Assembly: GCF_000403135.1 (NCBI RefSeq)
Contig: NZ_AQPN01000079.1
Coordinates: 62,001-126,000, forward strand
Source of the DNA: Arcticibacter svalbardensis MN12-7
GTDB lineage: Bacteria; Bacteroidota; Bacteroidia; Sphingobacteriales; Sphingobacteriaceae
Direction of reading: 5' to 3'
Length of the DNA stretch: 64,000 nucleotides
A program made the position numbers and the translations under genes. Positions 9,469 through 20,234 of the stretch are shown piece after piece. Within the stretch, counting starts at the first letter, position 1. The number at the start of each line of letters is the position of its first letter. The notes beneath the pieces are model-generated. The model had not been told where the DNA came from, ran no database searches, and saw nothing but the letters and a program-made list of their open reading frames with translations.

Positions 9469-11020
9469 CTAAAGCTTCGCAGGAAACTTTTATGGATATT
9501 TAGTGTATAAAAAACAGCAGTTTTTGAATAACACACTCAAAATGAGTATATTAAAGTCACAAAACAAAAAAACATGCTGCACTCCAAAGATACCAATAGA
9601 ATTTCTGAAATAAAAACCCAATTTGATTCTAAGGAAAATAAAACATTGCGTTTGCTAAACTGGTTATCGTTCTTTGAATTTAAATCTATATACAAATCAC
9701 TCGATCCGGTTAAGAAAAAAGGGTTTAAGATTACCGATTTACTGGGTATGCTTTTAATTGTACCCTTTACCGGAAAAACAAATATGCATTCTCTTTTACA
9801 AAGCAGCAGTACACCGCTCACCGCCCGTAAGGATAGCTTTTACCGGATGAAAAAGATGCATGAAATGGGAGAAGCTGCTGTTTGGATTCGCTGGTCGATT
9901 TGTAAAAATCTGTTAAGCCAAAGGAACGGCTACTGCTCCAGGACATCGGATGCTGTTATTGATGACAGCTTGTTGACCAAATCGGGTACCATAATGGAAA
10001 ACATCAGCCGTTTATGGGACCATGTATCCATGCGTTATGTGCTGGGGTACAGGATGCTGGTACTGGGTTATTTTGACGGCAAAAGCTTTCTTCCTGTAAG
10101 TTTCTCCCTTCACCGGGAGAAGGGTAAAAGAGAAGCAAGCCCCTATGGATTGAAAAGAATGGAATATCAGGGCCAGTATCATAAACAAAGGAATGCAGAC
10201 AGCCCTGCAGGCAAACGTACCGCAGAGATAGATAAGGATAAGATTACCACTGCCATCCGTATGATCAAACAGTCCTGTGGTAGCCTGGAAGTTGATTATC
10301 TGCTTATGGACAGCTGGTTTACCTGTGAGAAAATGCTGGCCTGTGCCCATCCAGTCAAGGTAAAACTCATCGGAATGATGAAAATGGGCAACGCCAGGTA
10401 CCTCTTCAGAGGGAAAGAATACATGGTCAAAGAGTTGATCGTGCTGTTAAAAAAAGAGCAGAAGAGGTGCAGGAAGCTGAGTGCTATGTATATCGAAGTA
10501 CCTTTATTTTATAAGGGAAATGCGGTAAAACCGCTCTTCTCTAAATTTGGAAGGAACGGTAACTGGCAGCTGCTTTGTCTACGGACCTGAACGCGGGCTA
10601 TCTGAAAACAGTGGAACGTTACCAGGTTCGATGGTCTATTGAGAATTTTAAAAAAAAAAGCAAACAGTATCTGAAAATCGGTAAAAGCCAGGCCGGAGAT
10701 ATTGGTGTTCAGTTTGCCAATATCTCCATCAGCATGATCTAGTATATCCTACTAACGCTAAGAAAACGGTTCGGTGAATATGAAACTAAAGGTGCCGTAT
10801 TCAGGGAAGCAGAAGAGAAAATAAAAGATTCGACTCTGGATCAGCGCTTATGGGGATTACTGTTGGAAATGGTCAAACTTATTGTTGAAATATTAGAACT
10901 TCCATTAGATGATTTGGATCAGTTTATGGCTAATTTAATTCAAGAAAATAAAGTTAAAAAACTCTTGAAACTTCATTTTTCAGTTTGAGATTATTCATGA
11001 AATCTTGTGCGAAGCTTTAG
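9469..11020 (+). mobile_element. IS4-family insertion sequence, 1552 bp
   Basis: A perfect 13-bp inverted repeat CTAAAGCTTCGCA marks both ends (9469-9481 and, inverted, 11008-11020). No flanking direct repeat is evident. The transposase runs left to right. The right end is fused to the neighbouring fucosidase gene: the stop codon of that gene (11017-11019 on the minus strand) lies inside the terminal repeat. Confidence 0.85.
9574..10988 (+). pseudogene. IS4-family DDE transposase, frameshifted and with a nonsense codon
   Basis: The first 338 codons are open and carry VIDDSLLTKSG, VLGYFDGKSFLPVSFSLHR and YLLMDSWF. After WQLL near 10565 one base is missing. The next frame then gives the IS4 signature Y-x2-R-x3-E-x6-K (YQVRWSIENFKKKSK), which assigns the family firmly. 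A TAG at 10741 then interrupts SISMI/YILLTLRKRF before the natural end at LKLHFSV. Two lesions imply an inactive copy, though its inverted repeats are still perfect at the tips. Confidence 0.85.
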
Positions 11021-12428
11021 TTCTTATTAATCAAATCGCCTTTTACCATAATTTTAACTACGGTTGCAATATCATTTAACTGATACGAAGCTGGCAAATC
11101 TATAATTAAACCCTCTTTTGTAATCATGACTTTAAGTTTTTTATCTCCATTTAAAAACCTGGCATTCAATACCCTATTATACAATTTCGGCACAAGTACT
11201 TTTCCAGTTTTAGGAAAATCAAAAACTGAAAAGTAAAGCGCCGTGTTACCATTTTCCAGCTTTGCAGTACATCTCCCCCAAGGCAACATCGCTACCGGAC
11301 TAGCTTTTGTGCCATAAATAGCTTCGCTATTAATTTTCATCCATTTACCAATCTCTTCTAATCTTTCTATACTTACTTCTGGGAACGTTCCATCTGGCTT
11401 TGGCCCTATATTTAATAGATAATTACCGCCTTTAGAGGCAATGTCAATTAAGTTTCTTAACAATATTTTTGTTGATTTCCAATTTGTATCGGCTTTGCTA
11501 TACCCCCAAGTGCCATTCATCGTCATACAGGTTTCCCAATTTTTGCCATCCATTTCATGTTGAGAAGGAATTTGTTGCTCTGGTGTTCTGGTGTCTCCGG
11601 GGAAATTTGGATGTTTCAACCTGTCGTTTGTGATAATATTTGGCAGGAGTTTTAATAATGCCTGTAATTTAAGTGCATTTTCATCCGTCATGTTTTCGGG
11701 GGTATCCCACCATAAAACGGCTATATCACCATAGTTACTCAAAATCTCTTTTACTTGTGGCACAGCAATTTTATTTATGTATTGGTCAAATGTTTGTGTA
11801 TCTTGAATAGGATCCCAATGTCCGTTATGGCTTTTGGTATATGCATCAATTTTTGTAGAATCTGGATTTCCCCACCCTTCTCTAGTTAATCTTCTGGCTA
11901 CGCTACCTCCTGGATGTGTCCAGTCTTGATCCTGAGAATAATAAAAACCTAATTTCATCCCATATTTTCTACATGCTTCTGCCAAAGGTTTCAATAAATC
12001 TTTGCCGTAAGGTGTTGCATCCATAATATCCCAATCTGTAACCTTACTATCAAACAAGGCAAAACCATCATGGTGTTTCGCTGTAATTACAATGTATTTC
12101 ATTCCAGCATCTTTGGCTAGTTTTACCCAATAATCCGGATCGTAATTAACAGGGTTAAACTCTTTAGCTTTCTCACGATACTCTGCTACGGGAATTTTAA
12201 ACCGATTTAAAATCCATTCTGCTCCGCCCTTTTTTTTATATGCCCTTGATATTCTCCTCCGTAAAGGGAATAAACACCCCAATGTATAAAAAGCCCAAAC
12301 CTTGCTTCTTGCCACCATTCCATCCGTTTTTCGGTAGATTTAGCAGGACTGGCTTCCTTTATTTGCGCATTTACGGTAACTGAAATTATACCTATCAATA
12401 TTGTGAGAACAAGAAATATCTTTTTCAT
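11017..12428 (-). pseudogene. GH29 alpha-L-fucosidase, frameshifted at an A8 tract
   Basis: The N-terminal frame (start 12428) gives a signal peptide ending VNAQ and the GH29 opening MEWWQEARFGLFIHWGVYS, then runs out at GHIKK. The remainder (11017 to about 12235) continues in the adjacent frame with GGAEWILNRF, ITAKHHDGFALF, LWWDTPENM (nucleophile Asp) and GGNYLLNIGPKPDG. The break is exactly at eight A residues (minus strand; T8 at 12230-12237). Nine would give an intact enzyme of about 470 residues. It may be a real mutation, a read error, or a site where RNA polymerase slippage restores the frame. The last codon and stop are supplied by the abutting IS4 end. Everything needed for catalysis is otherwise present. 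Confidence 0.85.
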
Positions 12429-12479
12429 TTAATAATGCCCTTTAAGAGTTTGGAAATCAATTGAATTTAAGCCTATCAT

Positions 12480-13252
12480 CTAATTAATAAGTACAGAATA
12501 CATCGTATCGGCAATAAATTTATTTCCAGTAGTATTCATGCGTACACGGTCTCTGGTTAAAATCCCTTTTTAAAAATCGTTTACATTATTCTTATCCTCA
12601 TAATCCACATCGCCTTACGTAAATCAATCAAGTCACATTTATATTTCGAAGTCAAATACCTAACAATCTGTGCGTATTTATTCAAATCTCCATCTTGTGG
12701 ATTAACAAAATTTTTCTTTTCGCCAATTACGGATGATGTGCATAAAATCACCTTCACTGCTTTGCTTTCTAAGGTTTCTATCATGGAAGAATAAAATTTG
12801 ATATATCGGTCTTCATCTGTACCAAATTAGGCTTTATGCCAAACATCATTTATCCCGATGTAAAACACTACTATATCAGGTTGTTTATCTAAAATATCTT
12901 TTTGAAAAAGTAAAAACAGATCGTAAATCTTATTACCCGGCACACCCGCTCCATAAAATTGAAATTCATCGGCTTTGCCATCTTGAAACTTCTTTAAAAT
13001 AAGTTCGCCAATTCCTTTTCCTTGAAAGTCGGGATGAACAATTAGGTGCGGATAATAAACAACCAAGTGTCCGTCAGAAATTGCATTTCCTAATTCAACA
13101 AGTTTATAATTGTGCCAAGCCCTAACAAAGGAATGTGAATTTAATAAAGTTTTGTAAAGCAGTTCGGGCTTTTCAGCAGAAGACCATTTGTTCGATTTAT
13201 AAATTTCAATTTTGTCGTCTGTGGTTTCTTTTATTATAAAGTTCATTCGCAA
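12480..13252 (-). pseudogene. chimeric GNAT / SGNH-hydrolase gene remnant
   Basis: Codons 1 to about 92 resemble a GNAT acetyltransferase (LVVYYPHLIVHPDFQGKGIGE is the acetyl-CoA loop). Without a stop the frame then becomes an SGNH/GDSL hydrolase from block II onward: FYGAGVPGNKI, then VVFYIGINDVWH (block III GxND). A stop near 12830 is followed in the other frames by VKVILCTSSVIGEK and KYKCDLIDLRKAM, and lastly VRMNTTGNKFIADTMYS (block V region) down to a stop at 12480-12482. Block I (GDS) is absent. This reads as a deletion that joined two genes, followed by decay. The SGNH part probably once encoded a PUL carbohydrate esterase. Confidence 0.65.
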
Positions 13253-13341
13253 TTAAATTTAGTTTAAGCTTACCGCTAACTTGCCTGCGGCAGTTAAGAA
13301 ACGCCCATATTTTATATCCAATTAAATTAGGTTTCACTAAT

Positions 13342-14532
13342 TTATTTAGATTTTTCTTCTAGTTTTTTAATTTTTAATAACGCTTCCAAATAATAATAAT
13401 CAGCATAAATAATAGGCACATCTATTTCTGTTCCTTTGGGTTTATGACCAGTAGAATGCAATAAAATGGCTAAATTTTTATCTTTGGCTAAGTATTCATC
13501 TGTTGATAATTTACGAATTAAGGCGATTGCCGCATTTTTATATTTTTCATTTAATGCTTCAGTTTTAACCAAATCAGAAAGCTCTAATAAACCACAGGCA
13601 GCAATTGCCGCTGCAGAAGCATCTTTTGGTGCATTTGGTATGGCTGGATCGTCAAAATCCCAATATGGAATTCCGTCTTTAGGTAATTTTTCAATAAAAC
13701 GATCGGAAATTTTAATCGCTGTGTTTAAAAATTCTTCTTTTCCAGTTTCCCGATAAGCAATAGAGAAACCATAAATTCCCCATGTTTGCCCCCGAGCCCA
13801 CATAGATTCATCTGCATATCCTTGATGCGTTATTGATTTGATATATGCACCGGTTTCAGGGTCGAATGATGCAACATGGTAAGTGCTTCCATCTGGCCTT
13901 ACCAAATGTTTCAAAGACTGTGTTGCATGAGAAACAGCTATATCATACAATTTTTGACTTCCACCATTCTTTGCTGCCCAAAATAATAATTCTAGATTCA
14001 TCATATTGTCCATAATGGTGCTATGCTTAAATTTAGAAACTTGAGATGGCCACGATAATATGGTCCCTACTTTAGGGTTATAAAGTGTTGCTAAAGTATC
14101 GGCTGCAGCTAAGAGTATCTTTTTATATTCCGGATAACTAGTTAGCCTTAAGCCATTTCCAAAGCTGCAATAAATTTGAAAACCGATATCATGGTCTTGC
14201 GCTTTTATTTTAGCTATGATAGCTATTGGAGCAGTAAATTTCTCTGCTTGTTGTTTATAAAAGCTATCTCCAGTATATTCGTAAGCGTACCACAACACAC
14301 CTGGCCAAAAACCACTTGTCCAATCTAATGGCCCAACTTTTTTCCACGTTTTTTGTCCATCAGGAATATTACGCGGAATACTATCGGCTTGGGTAAGGCT
14401 TTCTGCACTTCTTCTAACTTGGGCTACAGAATAATCTAAAGCTTCTTTATTATTTAGAGGTTGGCTAGTTTTGCAACTATTTAGAATAGTAGCTCCTAAT
14501 ATGCAAAATAATATGGTCTTAATTTTTATCAT
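13342..14532 (-). CDS. GH88 unsaturated glucuronyl hydrolase, probable lipoprotein
   Basis: 396 residues. The lipobox LNSC (C20) predicts a lipid anchor. The (alpha/alpha)6 barrel carries the GH88 pair: QDHDIGFQIYCSFGNG with D115, and STIMDNMMNLELLFWAAK with D175. WTSGFWPGVLWYAYE and GYADESMWARGQTWGIYG are also characteristic. The enzyme hydrates the 4,5-double bond of the unsaturated uronic acid left by a polysaccharide lyase. Its presence therefore implies a uronate-containing substrate and a lyase acting before it. It begins downstream of the terminator that closes the susCD unit, so it probably has its own promoter in 14533-14630. Confidence 0.92.
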   Translation of the reverse strand: MIKIKTILFCILGATILNSCKTSQPLNNKEALDYSVAQVRRSAESLTQADSIPRNIPDGQKTWKKVGPLDWTSGFWPGVLWYAYEYTGDSFYKQQAEKFTAPIAIIAKIKAQDHDIGFQIYCSFGNGLRLTSYPEYKKILLAAADTLATLYNPKVGTILSWPSQVSKFKHSTIMDNMMNLELLFWAAKNGGSQKLYDIAVSHATQSLKHLVRPDGSTYHVASFDPETGAYIKSITHQGYADESMWARGQTWGIYGFSIAYRETGKEEFLNTAIKISDRFIEKLPKDGIPYWDFDDPAIPNAPKDASAAAIAACGLLELSDLVKTEALNEKYKNAAIALIRKLSTDEYLAKDKNLAILLHSTGHKPKGTEIDVPIIYADYYYLEALLKIKKLEEKSK

Positions 14533-14625
14533 TGGTTTAATTGTAATACAACATTTGAGTTGGTTTAATATTTTTATCGATAGCGGATAGGCTTAAAGAT
14601 GACTAAAATGATTTAGTAAATCTTA

Positions 14626-14656
14626 TTAAAAACCACCAGTTTATTCATACTGGTGG
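14626..14656 (-). terminator. rho-independent terminator after susD
   Basis: On the minus strand CCACCAGT and ACTGGTGG form a perfect 8-bp stem around an 8-base loop and are followed by TTTTT (plus-strand A at 14628-14632). It lies about 90 bases after the SusD stop and ends the susCD transcript, separating it from the GH88 gene. Confidence 0.8.
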
Positions 14657-14744
14657 CCAAAATTAACATTACACAATTATAATGATGTGCAAAACATTTT
14701 ATGAAGAGGTAGTCATAATAGAGTTGATATGAATTTAAACTGAC

Positions 14745-16484
14745 TTAATTCCATCCAGGATTTTGCTTTAAATTAGGATTTAATAAACGTTGACCTGATG
14801 GTATTGGCCATAAATAATTTTTACGACTAAATTGTCGAGCACTTTTAGGATCAATAATCATTGCCTTTACAGGACCTTTTCCAGATGGGTAATCATTTTT
14901 AAATCCAAATTTTGCAAACGTTGTATTGAAAAGCGCAGGATTGGTTTCATATTCTGTGCCACCAATTACATATCCAATTAAGTCATCAGCAAGTTCTTTT
15001 TCTGCCGTTCCCCATCGTTTTAAGTCATTCCAGTGATTATTATTTTCCATGTACAATTCTACGGTGCGTTCTCTTCTAATTTCGTCTAACATGTTTAAGC
15101 CATTTGCCGTTACTAATGCATTTGTTAGTGGAGCTATACCAGCTCTAGCTCTCACAAGATTAACTGAAATATTTAAGTTTGCGTCAGAGATTGTATTATC
15201 CTTCTCATATAAAGCCTCTGCGAATGTTAGCAATACTTCTGCATATCTTAAGGTTGGGTAATTAAAACCTTCAGTTCCGGTAGCTCTGTAATTATTATAA
15301 GTTTTAAATTTTTGTGACGACAAATTAGTTAATGAAGCTCCTCCAAGTGCAGTTATTGGTTGAGAACCATTTGCAAGTACTTGTTCTCCAAAATCAGAGA
15401 CCATTCTATAATCTCTATTTTTAAATTGATCAGATTGTTTAACATACCCTTGAAATTGACTCGATTTATTTATTGGTAACCCGTCTAAAGTCGAAAACAT
15501 ATCTAATGCTTTTTGAGTAGGCGAATTTCTGCCAAATGTTATTTGCACAAAATTACCACCAGCTGGTTTCAGTGCAAAATCGAACACAGATTGAATAATA
15601 AATTCCTTGTTTGTAGCTTTGGTAAATCCTCCTGGGTTTGATTTAGCATCTTCCAAAACAAATAGCCAACGATAGCTTAAATTATTGAGTTGCGCATTTT
15701 TGTTCCAAATTTCATAACCCCCATTATCTATTACTAATTTAGCACTTGTAACAGCTTCAGCAATATAAGCTGCTGAATTATTTCCGGTTCCAGACCCCTC
15801 AAAATCCGTAGTAGTACCCACATATTTTTCCCAGGTACCTTCATATAATAATACTCGTGATTTAAAAGCTATTGCAGCATATTTGCTAATCTTACCCGTA
15901 TTGGCTCCAGTTGCGGTTGTAGGTAAACTGGCTATCGCTAAATCCAAATCTGTAAGAATTTGAGCTACAACTTCGTATCTACTATTTCTTTGGGCAAGAA
16001 GAATTTCTGAATCGACATATGTTGTTTCAGTTACAATAGGTACACCACCAAAACGTTGCAGTAATTTAAAATATTCATAAGCTCTAAAGAAATTGGCTGT
16101 AGCCACCGATTCCTTTATTCCAGCTGGATCACCAGGATATTCTTTTGCTTTGTCTAGTAAAAGATTAATTTTTCTAAGGTAATTATATCCATTTCTCCAA
16201 TAAATATCGGCATTAGAAATAGTATTGGTACCTTGCCCATAATCTTGTACATATGCACTTAACTCAGTTCCAAAATCTGAAATCATATCAAATCCTGAAC
16301 CGTCTACGGTTTGATGGGAATGCAGACCTCTGTAAAAATAGTTTGAAGCATCTATGAAATCTTGAGGTGTATCAAAATAGACAACTTCTGTTACACTATC
16401 CAAGTCATCTAAGTCTAAAAATGTTTTCTGACAGCTTACCAGTGAAAATAAAAATGTGCAAAATAAAATCACTAATTTTTTCAT
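14745..16484 (-). CDS. susD-like: SusD/RagB-family glycan-binding outer-membrane lipoprotein
   Basis: Surface lipoprotein that, in characterised Bacteroidota systems, forms the lid over the SusC channel and captures glycan. I place the start at 16484 because the next residues give a clean SPII signal MKKLVILFCTFLFSLVSC with lipobox LVSC (C18); an in-frame ATG 39 bases earlier would spoil it. Family features include RAYEYFKLLQRFGGVPIV in the TPR-like core, LRYAEVLLTFAEALYE, RRERTVELYMENNNHWNDLKRW near the C-terminus, and the terminal LNPNLKQNPGWN. About 579 residues, normal for the family. It follows the SusC frame by 44 bases. It is specific to this substrate, but binding residues cannot be predicted. 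Confidence 0.95.
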   Translation of the reverse strand: MKKLVILFCTFLFSLVSCQKTFLDLDDLDSVTEVVYFDTPQDFIDASNYFYRGLHSHQTVDGSGFDMISDFGTELSAYVQDYGQGTNTISNADIYWRNGYNYLRKINLLLDKAKEYPGDPAGIKESVATANFFRAYEYFKLLQRFGGVPIVTETTYVDSEILLAQRNSRYEVVAQILTDLDLAIASLPTTATGANTGKISKYAAIAFKSRVLLYEGTWEKYVGTTTDFEGSGTGNNSAAYIAEAVTSAKLVIDNGGYEIWNKNAQLNNLSYRWLFVLEDAKSNPGGFTKATNKEFIIQSVFDFALKPAGGNFVQITFGRNSPTQKALDMFSTLDGLPINKSSQFQGYVKQSDQFKNRDYRMVSDFGEQVLANGSQPITALGGASLTNLSSQKFKTYNNYRATGTEGFNYPTLRYAEVLLTFAEALYEKDNTISDANLNISVNLVRARAGIAPLTNALVTANGLNMLDEIRRERTVELYMENNNHWNDLKRWGTAEKELADDLIGYVIGGTEYETNPALFNTTFAKFGFKNDYPSGKGPVKAMIIDPKSARQFSRKNYLWPIPSGQRLLNPNLKQNPGWN

Positions 16485-16528
16485 GTGTTTATAGTTTTTA
16501 TTAACTATTAAATGCTTTTTCATAATAT

Positions 16529-19500
16529 TTAAAATGCTATATTCAATCCTAAGGCAATTGTTCTTTGAAATGGATAGATGGCTCTGCTAATATCCGCAGT
16601 TTCCGTTGGAGCACTTCCCGATTCAGGATCATATCCATCCTTAACACTACTAAATTCAAATAAGTCATTACCTGAAAAATAAACTCGAACTTTATTGATG
16701 TTTAGTTTATTTGTAAAAGAAGACGGCAATGTATATCCAACTACAATTGTTTTAAGACGGATATATCTATTGTTTTGCTGTATAATATCATTATTTCTCC
16801 AATTCCAAGCTGAGCGACCTGCATTAGAGGTTAATCTTGGATATATAGCTCCAGTGCTCTCTGCAGTCCAAGTTTGACCAATATAACTATTAGGTAAGTT
16901 CGAAAACCGCCTTGCAAAAGGATAATCTAAATAACCGCCTCTAAATACTACTTGTTGTAAAGCGCCTTGAAAAAAGGTAGTAAAATCAAAGCCTTTGTAT
17001 TGTACACCTAAATTAATACCAAATACATAATGCAATTGTGCATCTCCTACAAATTTAACATCACCACCAGCACTTGAAACATCATTAATTTGACCATTTC
17101 CATCGAAATCTAATTTTTTAACATCTCCTATACGTAAACCAGATGCACCATTCTGTGCAAGGAGGTCTCCTCCATTGTATTTTGCATAATAGGCATCAAC
17201 CTCTGCTTGAGTTTGGAATAAGCCATCCGTTTGCCATGCGAAATATGAGTTTAAAGGGTAACCCTCAGCGGTATTGATTAATCCTTCTTGAATAGAAGCT
17301 GGCCCTGCTAGTTTAACTAGTTTGTTAGTATTATCGCTCATGTTTAGACCAATGTTATAAGATAAATTGCCTATTTTATCTTTCCAACTAAGCATTGCTT
17401 CCCAACCTTGAGTTCTTAAGTCTCCACTATTGGTTTTTGGTGGAGTATCGCCTAACACTTCTGGATAGGTTATTGCTATAAGCATACCATTATTGTTTTT
17501 TATGTATTTTTCAAATGTTCCGGAAAGTCTGTTATTAAAAAAGGCAAAGTCAACCCCTATATTCTTCATTTCAACATTTTCCCAAGTTCGTGAAGTGGTT
17601 GTTATTCCATCTACATAAGATGTTGCATTTAATGCTGGTAAATCACCAAAAACGGTTGTTCCTTGAGTTATGGTAGACACGTAATCGTAATTGCCAATAC
17701 CCACCTGATTTCCGCTTGTTCCAATACTTGCTCTTAGTTTTAAATTGCTTAGGGCTTTAAAATTTTCAAGAAATCTTTCTTTATAAATATTCCATCCCGC
17801 TGATATGCTACCATAGTTTTTAAATTTAAATCCAGGAGCAAATCGAGAAGATCCATCCCTTCTCACTACCACTTCTAATAAATATTTTTCATTATAATCA
17901 TAATTGACCCTAGCTAAACCTGAATAAAGTCCATCATGATCTTGACCTCTTAAATGATTACTATTCACTCCACCATTAGTTTGAGTTCCAGTAGCAACAT
18001 TTATATCATACACTCCCTCATCTATTATATTAGTTCTTTTTGCATAAAGAGCTGCGAATTTATTCTTTTCAGCAGTTAAGCCTGCCATAAGCTGTATATT
18101 ATGCTTACTTAAGCTATATTTATAGTTTAAAAAGCACCATAAGTTTGATATGATTTGGTAATTGCTTCTGCTTCAATACTGGAAGTAGTATTTATACCTT
18201 GGCTTGCAGGTGTACCGTCCCAATCGTATACTTTAACATTTAAAAAAGTTAAATCTCTCCTGCTATTTATGGAATTATAGGTTGCATTGGCGTTTACGCT
18301 AAACCCATAGCCTAAATCATAATTAGCATTTAAAGTAATTTTAGTAATATTTTCGTCTTTATTATCTTTACCACCTGCAGTTGTTCCGGCAATTGAGTTG
18401 GTACCACCACCACCTGTACCAAAGTTAGCATACCATTGCCCAAGTGAATTTTTTGAGGGAAATATAGGAGGATCTTGTACTGCAAGGCTTCCTCCTAATT
18501 GTGATGAAGGACTAGAAGAAATATTTTTTTGTATGGAGATATTAGCTCCAATGGTAAACTTATCAGTAACATCAAAATCAGTATTTAATCGCGCTGTATA
18601 CTGCTTAATACCATCATAAGCCGTCTTTAGAGCTCCTTCCGATTCAGCCGTACCCATCGATAATCTATATCTTGCTGTGGCAGAACTTCCCGAGAAACTT
18701 AAACTGTGTTGGTTTCCCGTATTGGCTCCATACAACTCATCGTAACGATCTGCCGGACCTATATACAACAATCCATTTTTCCCCCATGAAGGAACAGCGG
18801 TTTGATAATATCCAGATTGACCATTAGCGATAGCCCTCATTGCGGTTTCACCCAGATTCCAATAATCACCATTACCATCCTCTTTAGCTGCATCTAACCA
18901 CATTTGTCCGTATTGCTCATAGGTAGTAATTGGGGGTTTAAGACCAAGTGAATTACGTCTAAAATTAGTATTATATTCAACTTTCAATTTTCCTTTTCCT
19001 TTTTTAGTTGAAACGAGAATTACCCCATTCGCTGCCCTAGATCCATAAATAGAAGCGGCACCATCTTTAAGCACACTGATAGATTCGATATCATCAGGGT
19101 TCATCTGATAAAACTCATTCGTATCAAATGCAGGAGCACCATCTATTACAATTAATGGGCTTCCTCCATTAACAGAAGTTGCGCCTCTAATTTGTAGTGC
19201 AATACCTTCATTACCTGGTCTTGCAGAGCTTCTGCTAACTACTAATCCGGGAGTTTGACCTTGTAATGCCAAAGCCACATTTGTAACAGCCCGATCTTCA
19301 AAAACATCAGACTTAATCTGCTCAATAGCTCCGGTTAAAGATTCTTTCTTTCTTTCACCATAACCCACCACAACTACTTCGCTTAAGTTTTGTGCATCTG
19401 CTGCTAGTTTTATAGTAAAAGGCTGTGGAGAGTTTGATGAGACCTCTTGTGTTACATACCCCAAATAACTCACTACAATAACCGAGTTATTTGGAGCATT

Positions 19501-19707
19501 CGGTATTGTAAAAACGCCATTAACGTTAGTAACAGCTCCTTGTTGTGTGTTTTTAATTTTTACAGATGCACCAATAATGGGCTCGTTTGTGGATGCATCC
19601 ACAACTTTGCCAGTTATATTTTTTTGAGCATAAACCGCTACAAAAAGATTCATTAGAAAGAAAAATAGGACATAACTACGACAATGAAAGATGAATTGTT
19701 TTTTCAT
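16529..19707 (-). pseudogene. susC-like: SusC/RagA TonB-dependent transporter, one-base frameshift
   Basis: The first 526 codons contain a signal peptide (ends VYAQ), a carboxypeptidase-like regulatory domain (ITGKVVDASTNEPIIGASV..), the TonB-box area VVVVGYGERKKESLTGAI, and the plug (GGSPLIVIDGAP, DDIESISVLKDGAASIYGSRAANGVILVSTKKG). The frame breaks after YQTYGAF. In the next frame LNYKYSLSKHNIQLMAGL continues into the 22-strand barrel and a normal end ALGLNIAF. One extra base at the A5 run (18129-18133, plus strand) would give an intact transporter of about 1060 residues. There is no N-terminal STN domain, so ECF-sigma/anti-sigma signalling through this receptor is unlikely. It would import oligosaccharides released by the surface enzymes. 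Confidence 0.93.
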
Positions 19708-19721
19708 AAAACTTTATTTAT

Positions 19722-19741
19722 AATTGGTTCAAATTGGTTCA
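19722..19741 (-). repeat. tandem 10-bp repeat in the susC leader
   Basis: AATTGGTTCA occurs twice in a row, 15 to 34 bases upstream of the SusC start codon. On the mRNA strand it reads TGAACCAATT twice. It overlaps the likely ribosome-binding zone and could be an operator or a translational control element. Confidence 0.55.
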
Positions 19742-20189
19742 AATGTTTTTAAACTAAATCGATTTGTCATCATAACAAAAAGCTTAATTAAAATATTATT
19801 ATTTGGTTAGTATTAATTAGCAAAATAAATTTATAGTAAATAAACCATTTTGGCAAATATTTTAAGCTATTTTATGACTCAAACTTAATTTTGGTTAAAC
19901 TACAAATTTTGTTTTCGACAATTTAATTAATAAGATCATAGAACTAATTAACCAAATCTTTAATTGATTCTTGTTCCACATATTATTTTATTAATAAAAA
20001 TGAACCAATATAGGGGTTCCAATAGTATTTAGACGAAATGTATCGCTAAGCATTTCTCCCCAATCCCTTTATTAGATGTAACTTAAACGGTCGTTAAAAT
20101 ATAACTATAACCAAGATCTCTGATTTCAAGTAAAACGCATCAGTAAGGCAAAATTTCATACAATCTGCATTTCCTATAAGTATAAAGCA
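19742..20189. other. upstream region of susCD, no gene
   Basis: About 450 bases of AT-rich DNA without a coding frame. The susCD promoter must be here on the minus strand, but I see no confident TAnnTTTG box. It contains several TTGGTTA/TAACCAA words (near 19804, 19891 and 19943). Confidence 0.4.
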
Positions 20190-20214
20190 TTAGTATATTT
20201 AATGAATATACTAA
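20190..20214. repeat. perfect 10-bp inverted repeat upstream of the recombinase remnant
   Basis: TTAGTATATT and AATATACTAA flank a 5-base centre (TAATG). It lies about 20 bases before the start of the serine-recombinase remnant, the position and symmetry expected of a recombinase binding or crossover site. A plain operator is the alternative. Confidence 0.5.
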
Positions 20215-20234
20215 TAAACCGTTTTATTAAACTT

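Noticed and set aside
10012-10350. 112-codon frame antisense to the IS4 transposase
   Set aside because: Fully contained in the transposase coding region on the opposite strand, no recognisable motif.
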